A stretch of DNA of 7,369 nt from an uncultured Clostridia bacterium (GCA_937894515.1 CALCRH010000050.1:1-7369); one strand, 5' to 3'. Shown: positions 1 through 5,859, numbered from the stretch's first letter. Program-made: numbers and translations. The notes: generated from the letters alone by a model not told the origin.

Positions 1-978
1 AAATGTTTATTGCCTCTCGGGGATACACGCTTAATTGATGTTGTATTACAAGACATCATTAAAATCGGTGGAAAACACATAACAATTGTCTGTTCTAACG
101 AAGAAACAATCGCCACTTTCAAAGAAGCACTCCTAACCGACACAGCAACCGAAGAAAAATTAAGAAAAGAAGGATATCGTACATATTTCTTAAATGATTG
201 CACAATAGTTCATGAAGCAGGTGGAGTGGTAATACATGCTCATCCTTTCCGTGAGAGAGATTATATATCTGAAATAAGATTATTTCCTGAATTTTATAAG
301 GCAGTGTGTAACGATAATTTCGTCTTTATGTTTGGAACTGGAATTTCTGCCGCACTTACAGGTAAACGCTTTAGTTGGTATCAGTGGATAGTGGATGGAA
401 TTGCTTTATTAAAGGATGATTCATTAGCCGAACAATTGAAGTCGGAAATTGATGCGGACTCATCCGCAGATAGTATGATAGAAGTGGTGGGAAAAGTTCT
501 ATCAGCCATAAAAGCAGATGGTTCTTATTCTGCGTGGATGCAACAGAGTTTTGAAACCGCTGGCATCAGAAAAACCTCCTTAGCAGAAACTCTTCGAAAG
601 CTAACAATTTTCAATGACGTTTTTGCTACAACCAACTATGATCTACTGCTTGAACAGGCGACAGGTTTAAATTCTTTATCTTACGAACAGCCGGATCAAG
701 CGTTTGCCATGCTTCAGTCCGGTCAGTCGAACGCTGTACTCCATATCCACGGTATCTACGACTCCGTTCACGGAATTGACAATATTGTAGCTGACAAAGA
801 ACAGTATGACGCTGTTCTAAATGATAAAGGAGCTCAGTTTATTGGAAGCAACTCAGCCATGTTATCGAAGCCAGACGAAAGGAATTACAAAGACCCGAAA
901 TATATATTGAATTTGAAAGTTTGGCAAATAGGATTATGGAGAGTAAAAGACTCGCTAAAAACCATAAAGGCGATTTGA
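1..978 (+). CDS. Chimeric, C-terminally truncated SIR2-like protein with a PHP-like segment (5' end outside window)
   Basis: The frame is open to the left edge, so the true start lies upstream; a TTG at 10 is the first possible internal start and is used for numbering. Residues about 66-93 resemble the C-terminal part of a PHP-family phosphoesterase (HEAGGVVIHAHPFRE, with the AHP motif). From about 96 the protein is SIR2-like: nucleotide-binding loop FGTGIS at 108-113, TTNYD at 207-211, HIHG at 245-248, and a following Y-containing segment to AQFI at 275-278. SIR2-like domains bind or hydrolyse NAD; many bacterial stand-alone versions act in phage defence. After AQFI the expected Rossmann strand and second glycine-rich loop are missing and the last 44 residues look like out-of-frame sequence. 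The first 60 residues are not assigned; they faintly recall a sugar nucleotidyltransferase (CLLPLGDTRLID). I infer a recombined, probably non-functional gene. SIR2 assignment is firm, the PHP piece fairly firm, the mosaic interpretation moderate. Confidence 0.65.
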   Translation, partial: KCLLPLGDTRLIDVVLQDIIKIGGKHITIVCSNEETIATFKEALLTDTATEEKLRKEGYRTYFLNDCTIVHEAGGVVIHAHPFRERDYISEIRLFPEFYKAVCNDNFVFMFGTGISAALTGKRFSWYQWIVDGIALLKDDSLAEQLKSEIDADSSADSMIEVVGKVLSAIKADGSYSAWMQQSFETAGIRKTSLAETLRKLTIFNDVFATTNYDLLLEQATGLNSLSYEQPDQAFAMLQSGQSNAVLHIHGIYDSVHGIDNIVADKEQYDAVLNDKGAQFIGSNSAMLSKPDERNYKDPKYILNLKVWQIGLWRVKDSLKTIKAI

Positions 979-992
979 ACGAAAGATTGTAA
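828..992 (+). pseudogene. Coding-like 3' remnant of an unidentified gene, in another frame over the end of the SIR2 ORF
   Basis: A different frame from the SIR2 ORF is open from 828 to a TAA at 990-992. From about 843 it reads like real protein: WKQLSHVIEARRKELQRPEI, then YIEFESLANRIMESKRLA and a basic tail ending NERL. Its charged, helix-like composition contrasts with the SIR2 frame here, where homology to the family has already stopped. I see it as the 3' end of another gene joined to the SIR2 gene by a deletion near 840, or less likely as the SIR2 gene continuing after a frameshift. The family is not recognised. Confidence 0.4.
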
Positions 993-1081
993 TATCTGAT
1001 ATAAAAGAAATAGAAACTGTTTTAATGTCGTCTATTCTCTCTGCGATTGTCGTATTATAATTTGATAAATAAGCATAATGT

Positions 1082-1104
1082 CGATTTGGCATATTGACAA
1101 ATCG
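1082..1104. repeat. 7-bp perfect inverted repeat over the -35 box (operator candidate)
   Basis: CGATTTG at 1082-1088 and CAAATCG at 1098-1104 are exact reverse complements separated by 9 bases. The right arm overlaps the end of the -35 hexamer (1094-1099), so a dimeric protein bound here would block RNA polymerase. The gene it precedes begins with an HTH domain, so autoregulation is a reasonable inference. A repeat this short can occur by chance in AT-rich DNA. Confidence 0.4.
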
Positions 1105-1122
1105 CAAAAAATGTGATATAAT
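1094..1122 (+). promoter_or_regulatory. Consensus sigma-A promoter with extended -10 for the HTH-kinase operon
   Basis: TTGACA at 1094-1099, a 17-base spacer, and TATAAT at 1117-1122 match consensus at all twelve positions, with an extended -10 TG at 1114-1115. The predicted start of transcription is near 1129, giving a leader of about 28 bases before the ATG at 1157. A weak ribosome site, GGGAAG (1140-1145), lies 11 bases upstream of the ATG. So good a promoter suggests that strong transcription is held down by a repressor. Confidence 0.85.
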
Positions 1123-1156
1123 CAATTGAACAATGCTGTGGGAAGTATGTTAAACA

Positions 1157-2563
1157 ATGAATTATCTTGATGTAAGAGAAATATCTGAAAATTGGAATAT
1201 TCCTGAACGCAAGGTTACGGCACTATGTCGCGATGGCAGAATTATCGGTGCGAAGAAGTCGGGGAAGTCTTGGCTGATTCCTGACGATGCCGTGATGCCC
1301 CTTGATGGTCGCACCAAAGAGGCAGCCGAAGAAAAAGCCGACTGTCTCTCCAAGCAGACAACGGTGGGCTACACTGCTGTCGGAGCCAGAGCCCGTGCCT
1401 TTGACAAGTTCAGACAGACCTACGGAAAAGAGCCGCAGAATGTAGCTTTTACACCGTACCGCATCTGTCCTATCGGAGCACACTCCGACCATAACCTAGG
1501 CAAGATCACCGGTTTTGCCATCGACAAGGGCATCTATATTGCCTACGGTCCGAAAATGAACGGTGTCATTGAGATCAAGTCATTGCAGTTTCCCAAAAGA
1601 GCGCAATGGCACGTTGCCGAAGTGCCCCAGACCAAAGAAAACGATTGGGCTGACCATTTGAGAGGTGCAACTATCGCTCTGAACGCCCGTTATCCACTCC
1701 GTGTAGGGCTTTGCGCTGTCATTGACGGAGAACTGCCCATCGGTGGGCTATCGTCATCTGCGGCAGTTATCATTACATTCCTTTCTGCACTTGCAAGTCT
1801 GAACAACATCAACCTCACCCCGACAGAAATGATAACCATTTCCAAAGAAGCCGAGAACAGATATGTCGGTGTGTCCTGCGGAAAGCTCGACCAGTCCTGC
1901 GAGGTATATTGCCGCAAAGAACAGCTTCTCTATCTCGATACCAAGGATGATACCTATGAATTGATAAAAACTCCTGAGAGTATGAAACCATACGAGATTG
2001 CTATCTTCTTCTCCGGGCTGGAACGTTCCCTTGCTTCCTCAAAATTCAATATGCGTGTGGATGAAGCTCGTTCTGCTGCCTATTCCTTGATGGCTTTAGC
2101 CGGGATGGATTATGGCAAGTTTGAGGAAACGAATCTCCGTGATGTACCCTATGAGGTTTATCTGAAATACAAAGACAAGCTACCCGTGAACTTTGCGAAA
2201 CGTGCTGAGCATTGGTACACGGAGTTTCAGCGTGTCGAAGCCGGTGCGGAAGCATGGCGTAGGGGCGACATTGAAGAATTTGGTCGGCTCTCCTTTGAAA
2301 GCGGAAGATCCTCTATCGAAAACTGGGAGACAGGTTCTCCGGAACTTATAAAGCTCTATGAGATCATGACGCATACCAAAGGCATCTACGGCGGTCGCTT
2401 CTCCGGTGCTGGATTCAAAGGTTGCTGCATGGCACTCATTGACCCTGCCTACGAAAAAGAAATACTGGAACAGGTGGAGAGAGAATATCTCGAAGCATTC
2501 CCGAATCTGAAAGGAAAATATTCCGCTCATATCTGTCATACAGCGGACGGTGTTAGATTATGA
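1157..2563 (+). CDS. HTH domain fused to a galactokinase-family GHMP kinase (galacturonokinase-like)
   Basis: Residues 1-53 form a short excisionase/MerR-type winged HTH (MNYLDVREISENWNIPERKV, then LCRDGRI, SWLIPDDA, PLDGR), as found in small Clostridial DNA-binding proteins. Residues about 75-468 form a complete GHMP sugar kinase with motif 1 YRICPIGAHSDHN (101-113), the ATP-loop motif ELPIGGLSSSAAV (192-204), CGKLDQ with the presumed catalytic Asp at 245, and motif 3 GGRFSGAGFKGCCMAL (412-427). Members phosphorylate the anomeric C1 of galactose-type sugars with ATP in the cytoplasm. Ordinary galactokinase has GEHTDY in motif 1; GAHSDH here resembles plant galacturonokinase (RICPLGAHIDH), so D-galacturonate to galacturonate-1-phosphate is the best guess; galactose and L-arabinose remain possible. 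The ATG at 1157 fits the promoter and the HTH start. The stop overlaps the next start (ATGA), implying translational coupling. The HTH fusion is unusual for a galactokinase, which is normally about 390 residues. Kinase family is certain, substrate is inferred. Confidence 0.88.
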   Translation: MNYLDVREISENWNIPERKVTALCRDGRIIGAKKSGKSWLIPDDAVMPLDGRTKEAAEEKADCLSKQTTVGYTAVGARARAFDKFRQTYGKEPQNVAFTPYRICPIGAHSDHNLGKITGFAIDKGIYIAYGPKMNGVIEIKSLQFPKRAQWHVAEVPQTKENDWADHLRGATIALNARYPLRVGLCAVIDGELPIGGLSSSAAVIITFLSALASLNNINLTPTEMITISKEAENRYVGVSCGKLDQSCEVYCRKEQLLYLDTKDDTYELIKTPESMKPYEIAIFFSGLERSLASSKFNMRVDEARSAAYSLMALAGMDYGKFEETNLRDVPYEVYLKYKDKLPVNFAKRAEHWYTEFQRVEAGAEAWRRGDIEEFGRLSFESGRSSIENWETGSPELIKLYEIMTHTKGIYGGRFSGAGFKGCCMALIDPAYEKEILEQVEREYLEAFPNLKGKYSAHICHTADGVRL

Positions 2564-3297
2564 AATGCCTGATTTTGGCTGCCGGTTATGCCACAAGGCT
2601 TTATCCTTTGACGGAGAATTTTCCGAAGCCTCTTTTGGATGTGGGCGGAAAGCCGATCATTGACTGGTTGATTGATGATTTGTGTTCTGCTGACGTGATA
2701 GATGAGTATGTGGTGATTTCCAATCACAAGTTTGCTCATTGTTTTGAAGAGTGGGCAAAGAATAAAAACTATAAGGTGACTGTCGTTGACGATGGTACCA
2801 GTACCAATGAAACCAGGCTCGGTGCGGTTTGTGATATTCAGTACGCTGTTGAAAAACTTGGCATTGATGATGATATGATGGTACTTGCCGGTGACAATGT
2901 ACTGGATTTTTCTCTGACAAAGTTCCTTGCTTATGCCATTGAAAAGAAATCGTCCTGTGTTATGCGGTACTTTGAGTCCAAGAAAGAAACTCTCGTGAAA
3001 CGTGGTGTTTTGGAGTTGGAAGGAGATCTTGTTATCGGTATGGAAGAAAAGCCGCAACATCCGAAAACCCAGTGGTGCTGTCCTCCGTTTTATTTTTATA
3101 CAAAAGCCGACAGCAAGAAACTGAAAGAAGCCATTGATGACGGTTGCGGTGTTGATGCTCCGGGTTCGTTTATTGCCTGGCTTGCGGAAAAGTCTCCGGT
3201 TTATGCCATGGAAATGCCCGGAAGCCGATATGATGTGGGAAATCTTGAGAGTTATACCAAAATAAAAAACGAATACAAGGGCGTACATGCGTATTGA
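2560..3297 (+). CDS. Sugar-1-phosphate nucleotidyltransferase (NTP_transferase family, short form)
   Basis: This 245-residue cytoplasmic enzyme would join a sugar-1-phosphate to an NTP, giving an NDP-sugar and pyrophosphate. The Rossmann-like fold is evident from LAAGYATRLYPLT (6-18), FPKPLLDV with the nucleotide-phosphate Lys at 23, PIIDWLI, AGDN with a metal-binding Asp at 112, MEEKP (161-165) and YDVGNLESY with the second acidic residue Asp 225. There is no left-handed beta-helix C-terminus, so it is close in size to MurU and HddC and shorter than RmlA. The start ATG at 2560 overlaps the kinase stop by four bases, so it should use the product of the upstream kinase; kinase plus nucleotidyltransferase pairs are known for AmgK/MurU and HddA/HddC. 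Neither the sugar nor the nucleotide can be read from the sequence; UTP and galacturonate-1-phosphate would fit the kinase motif. No clear terminator follows it. Confidence 0.88.
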   Translation: MKCLILAAGYATRLYPLTENFPKPLLDVGGKPIIDWLIDDLCSADVIDEYVVISNHKFAHCFEEWAKNKNYKVTVVDDGTSTNETRLGAVCDIQYAVEKLGIDDDMMVLAGDNVLDFSLTKFLAYAIEKKSSCVMRYFESKKETLVKRGVLELEGDLVIGMEEKPQHPKTQWCCPPFYFYTKADSKKLKEAIDDGCGVDAPGSFIAWLAEKSPVYAMEMPGSRYDVGNLESYTKIKNEYKGVHAY

Positions 3298-3361
3298 TAC
3301 CTATTGTTAACGTCTGCTGAAAAAGACTAATAGAGAATTTCCATCCCTTTATGTGAACTGA

Positions 3362-3430
3362 TTTATAGGATTATCGGGCTATGAAGATGAAATACCGTTT
3401 GTGCCATCGTTGATGGTAGAATTCACTTAA
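3362..3430 (+). pseudogene. Possible short C-terminal gene remnant
   Basis: A 22-codon open stretch ending in TAA at 3428-3430 reads FIGLSGYEDEIPFVPSLMVE and two more residues, which looks like the end of a real protein rather than random translation. There is no start codon or ribosome site that would make it a gene, and the frame is closed just upstream. I do not recognise the family. The rest of 3298-3479 holds nothing else I can support. Confidence 0.2.
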
Positions 3431-3434
3431 ACGC

Positions 3435-3462
3435 TTGAATTCAGTCAAACGAGTATTATAAT
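3435..3462 (+). promoter_or_regulatory. Candidate promoter upstream of the DUF3791 gene
   Basis: TTGAAT (3435-3440), a 16-base spacer and TATAAT (3457-3462) form a plausible sigma-A promoter. Transcription from it would start near 3469, only about 11 bases before the ATG at 3480, which would cut into the AGGTAAGG ribosome site at 3464-3471. Either the promoter is not used or translation starts at a later Met (codon 13, at 3516). Confidence 0.35.
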
Positions 3463-3479
3463 TAGGTAAGGTATAGATT

Positions 3480-3719
3480 ATGAGAAAAACGGACACAGAT
3501 AAAGATGTCAATAACATGATAGTGTGGGTGTTTAGACTTGCCCAAACAAGATGGAAAAAGACATCCGAGCAATGTGCCAGAATTTTTGAAAATAATGATT
3601 TGTATACAATCATTTCCAACGGCTACGATTATTTGCATTTGATGAGCTATGAGTCCGTTGTTACGGAACTGGAAGAAATACTTGCAGAAAGAGGCGTTGA
3701 AATATATGACCGAACTTAA
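3480..3719 (+). CDS. DUF3791 family small protein
   Basis: This 79-residue protein matches the DUF3791 pattern: a hydrophobic first helix with a short polar stretch before it (NNMIVWVFRLAQTRW), then EQCARIFENNDLYTIISNGY, then YDYLHLMSYESVVTELEEIL. No signal peptide or membrane segment is evident. DUF3791 genes usually sit directly upstream of a DUF3990 gene in Firmicutes, and such pairs have been discussed as toxin-antitoxin-like units; the biochemical role of DUF3791 is not established. Here the start of a DUF3990 gene overlaps its 3' end by 14 bases, as expected for that pair. The ATG at 3480 is preceded by AAGG at a spacing of 8, but Met 13 at 3516 is an alternative start. The protein itself appears intact although its partner is broken. 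Confidence 0.72.
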   Translation: MRKTDTDKDVNNMIVWVFRLAQTRWKKTSEQCARIFENNDLYTIISNGYDYLHLMSYESVVTELEEILAERGVEIYDRT

Positions 3720-3804
3720 AGACGAGATGATTTTGTATCATGGGAGTTATACGATAGTTCAGGAAAAAGTATGTAGAGGAAAATGCACATCTAAACGTGT
3801 TTAA
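3706..3804 (+). pseudogene. Truncated DUF3990 gene (ADP-ribosyltransferase-like N-terminus only)
   Basis: An ATG at 3706 inside the DUF3791 gene opens a frame reading MTELKDEMILYHGSYTIVQE. MILYHGSY is the usual beginning of DUF3990 proteins, where the His of YHGS is the first residue of the H-Y-E type active site of ADP-ribosyltransferase folds. Full proteins are about 150-170 residues; this frame ends at TAA 3802-3804 after 32 codons. The expected DFGKGFY-like motif and later glutamate are absent, so no active enzyme is made. The break lies at or near the run of five A at 3764-3768, either by deletion or by recombination. Confidence 0.6.
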
Positions 3805-3895
3805 TGTTCTCACACATACATTATCGCAGGATCTTTTAAATCAGGAATCCGACAGCGGTTTGACGCTTACGAATAAAAATGAAGATGGTGCTTGA
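3758..3895 (+). pseudogene. Coding-like tail fragment downstream of the DUF3990 break
   Basis: In the frame one base on from the DUF3990 start, translation is open from 3758 to TGA at 3893-3895 and from about 3770 reads YVEENAHLNVFNVLTHTLSQ followed by a polar end (DLLNQESDSG, NKNEDGA). It looks like a natural C-terminus. It does not match the DUF3990 C-terminus as I know it, so it is more likely the end of a different gene joined after a deletion than a simple frameshift. Family not recognised. Between 3896 and 3922 I see nothing. Confidence 0.3.
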
Positions 3896-3922
3896 TGCTT
3901 GTTTTTGAGGAGACATTATTTA

Positions 3923-3961
3923 ACTTTTAACTTCAAAACATTGATAAATAAAGTTAAAAGT
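3923..3961. repeat. 11-bp perfect inverted repeat in the ATPase promoter (operator candidate)
   Basis: ACTTTTAACTT at 3923-3933 and AAGTTAAAAGT at 3951-3961 are exact reverse complements with a 17-base gap. The right arm lies between the -35 and -10 boxes and the left arm just upstream of the -35. Arm centres are 28 bases apart, close to but not exactly three helical turns. This placement suits a repressor binding site; a transcript hairpin is unlikely because transcription starts downstream of it. Confidence 0.45.
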
Positions 3962-3969
3962 GATATAAT
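3941..3969 (+). promoter_or_regulatory. Strong sigma-A promoter with extended -10 for the ATPase gene
   Basis: TTGATA (3941-3946), a 17-base spacer and TATAAT (3964-3969), with an extended -10 TG at 3961-3962, match consensus at all but one hexamer position. Transcription would begin near 3976, leaving a leader of about 27 bases. The ten bases GTGATATAAT are identical to those of the promoter at 1094-1122, which reflects consensus rather than proof of shared control. Confidence 0.82.
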
Positions 3970-3989
3970 AGCACCATAAAGTAATAATC

Positions 3990-3994
3990 GGAGG
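3990..3994 (+). promoter_or_regulatory. Ribosome binding site that fixes the ATPase start
   Basis: GGAGG at 3990-3994 is 8 bases from the GTG at 4003. The more upstream in-frame GTG at 3994 lies inside this site and cannot be the start. Confidence 0.8.
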
Positions 3995-4002
3995 TGTTGC
4001 TT

Positions 4003-5754
4003 GTGAATATTCAGGAACTCAAGGACAAAATATCCGAATTGCCGAGTGGCGGTATCACAATTAAAAAGATCAAGAACAAAGATAGCGGTGTTATCTATGA
4101 ATACCATGTATATCAGTGGAGAGAAAAAGGGAAGCAAAAATCACGATACCTGCATGAAGATGAATTGGACAAATTATCAGCTTTGATAGAGGAACGCAAA
4201 AGACTTGAAAAAGAACTTGCTGATGCAGAGAAGAACACGGCACCGAAGAATGAAGGCTTTTTTACGGAAGTTAAGACAGGAGAGCCTCTGAGGAAAACAC
4301 TTAAAAGCGTTTTGAAGTACAAAAAGCGAGAGATTATTAAGCAACTTGAAGCGTTTGTATTTGGGAACGAATATAATCGGGTTTTTATTCTCTATGGTCT
4401 CAGGCGCACCGGTAAGACAACAATGATGAAACAGGTTATCGCGGGAATGAATGAAGAACAGTATTCTAAGGTTGCTTTTATTCAAATCAGTCCATCCAAT
4501 GACTTGGGACAGTTAAATCAGGATTTACAGAAGCTTGAAAAAAACGACTATCGTTATGTCTTTATTGATGAAATAACATTGATGGATGATTTCATCGAAG
4601 GTGCGGCAATGCTCTCTGATATCTATGCTGCTTCCGGAATGAAAATTATTTTGTCCGGAACGGATTCTCTTGGCTTTTGGATTTCCAAATCAAATCAGCT
4701 CTACGACAGATGTCATCTTCTTCATTCTACATTCATCCCTTACCGTGAATTTGAAAAAGTCCTCGGTGTAAAAGGTATTGATGCGTATATTCAGTTCGGC
4801 GGAACGATGAGTATGAGTGGAACCCACTATAACGTATTTGCCGAGAAAGCAGGGACTGATGAATATATTGACAGTGCCATTGCCCATAATATTCAGCATT
4901 CCTTGAAATGCTACCAGGATGAAGGGCATTTCCGTCATCTGCATTCTCTTTACGAGAATGGAGAACTGACCGGTGCCATCAACAGAGTCGTGGAAGATAT
5001 GAACCATCGATTTACGGTTCAGGTGTTGACGAGAGAATTTAAATCAGGAGATTTAGCACTTTCGGCAAGAAATCTCCGTAAAGACAATAATGTTCTTGAC
5101 CTCATAGATCGGGATGCGGTAACGGCTCGTTTGAAAGAAATACTTGAAATCAAAAATAAATCAGAACAGACAGTCAAAATCGACAAGATCCACGAGACAG
5201 AAATTAAAGAATACCTTACGGCGCTGGATTTAATTAAAGATATTCGTATTGCTGACATCGAAAACTATGGGAAATATGAATTGCGGACTGCGTTTGTGCA
5301 AGCAGGCATTCGCTATTCTCAAGCAAAATCTTTGATTGATGTGCTGATGCGTGATGGAGTTTTTTCTTTACTTTCATTCAGCGAAAGAAAAGATGTTACC
5401 GAGAGAATACTGAATGAAATAAAAGGCAGAATGCTGGAAGATATTGTCCTGATTGAAACGGCTATGGCAAATCCCGATAAAGAAGTATTTAAGCTTCAGT
5501 TTGCCGATGGAGAATACGATATGGTCGTGTTTGATAGCGAAAACGGTGGATGCAGTATTTATGAAATCAAGTACAGTATGACTGTTGATCCAAATCAATA
5601 TAGGCATCTGGCAAATAGGGAAAAATCCGAGAAAACAGCATTCCGTTATGGTGATATTGAAGGTAAGTATGTACTCTATCGTGGTGAAACTCACGACGAG
5701 GACGGCATTAAATATGTTAATGTGGAAGAATACTTGAGTGCATTAGACGATTGA
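4003..5754 (+). CDS. AAA_14/DUF4143-like ATPase with N-terminal DUF6788-like domain and C-terminal PD-(D/E)xK-like motif
   Basis: A 583-residue protein from GTG 4003. Residues 1-80 carry a basic domain (LPSGGITIKKI, YEYHVYQWREKGKQKSRYL) ending in a charged helix, resembling DUF6788-type domains of phage and archaeal proteins and possibly nucleic-acid binding. The ATPase follows: Walker A GLRRTGKTT at about 132-140, Walker B YVFIDEI at 185-191 and a sensor-1-like ILSGTDS near 216-222, as in the AAA_14 group. Near the C-terminus EYDMVVFD (Asp 506) and IYEIKYS (Glu 521, Lys 523) match the D...ExK pattern of restriction-endonuclease-like folds, also present in DUF4143 proteins. There is no signal peptide or membrane segment. 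Its own strong promoter marks it as an independent unit inserted between two sugar-nucleotide operons. Such ATPases are common in mobile and defence-rich regions but their job is mostly unknown; DNA processing or defence is inference only. Confidence 0.8.
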   Translation: MNIQELKDKISELPSGGITIKKIKNKDSGVIYEYHVYQWREKGKQKSRYLHEDELDKLSALIEERKRLEKELADAEKNTAPKNEGFFTEVKTGEPLRKTLKSVLKYKKREIIKQLEAFVFGNEYNRVFILYGLRRTGKTTMMKQVIAGMNEEQYSKVAFIQISPSNDLGQLNQDLQKLEKNDYRYVFIDEITLMDDFIEGAAMLSDIYAASGMKIILSGTDSLGFWISKSNQLYDRCHLLHSTFIPYREFEKVLGVKGIDAYIQFGGTMSMSGTHYNVFAEKAGTDEYIDSAIAHNIQHSLKCYQDEGHFRHLHSLYENGELTGAINRVVEDMNHRFTVQVLTREFKSGDLALSARNLRKDNNVLDLIDRDAVTARLKEILEIKNKSEQTVKIDKIHETEIKEYLTALDLIKDIRIADIENYGKYELRTAFVQAGIRYSQAKSLIDVLMRDGVFSLLSFSERKDVTERILNEIKGRMLEDIVLIETAMANPDKEVFKLQFADGEYDMVVFDSENGGCSIYEIKYSMTVDPNQYRHLANREKSEKTAFRYGDIEGKYVLYRGETHDEDGIKYVNVEEYLSALDD

Positions 5755-5846
5755 GAAAATTGTGACGATGATGGGGATGTAAAAATAGATGTACAAATTT
5801 TAGGAAATAGAGGAGTGAAATTGTCTTCGGTTGATGTATAGTGAAA

Positions 5847-5853
5847 AGAGGAG
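5847..5853 (+). promoter_or_regulatory. Ribosome binding site deciding the TTG start of rmlA
   Basis: AGAGGAG at 5847-5853 lies 6 bases before the TTG at 5860. No ATG is available near the conserved beginning of RmlA (KGIILAGGAGTRL), so this site supports the TTG as the real start. Confidence 0.75.
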
Positions 5854-5859
5854 TTTTTT

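Noticed and set aside
10..130. Sugar nucleotidyltransferase fragment at the left edge (CLLPLGDTRLID and a following ITIV strand)
   Set aside because: The resemblance to the PLLDVGGKPIID region of the gene at 2560 is suggestive, but no catalytic motif is present and the piece is too short to call.
1051..1061. Second -10-like TATAAT at 1056-1061
   Set aside because: No acceptable -35 at 16-18 bases upstream, and a consensus promoter lies just downstream.
2536..3288. Antisense open frame of 250 codons opposite the nucleotidyltransferase
   Set aside because: It is almost exactly complementary to a clear nucleotidyltransferase gene, has no recognisable motif and no ribosome site; a shadow of the real gene.
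3994..3996. Upstream in-frame GTG as the ATPase start
   Set aside because: Its first base belongs to the GGAGG ribosome site, which is correctly spaced for the GTG at 4003.
5374..5694. Antisense open frame opposite the C-terminal part of the ATPase
   Set aside because: Composition and position are those of a shadow of the coding strand, with no domain signal.
5821..5841. Six-codon leader peptide (TTG start) with AGGAG upstream, before rmlA
   Set aside because: Too short to support and lacking any attenuator hairpin or codon pattern; kept only as a curiosity.
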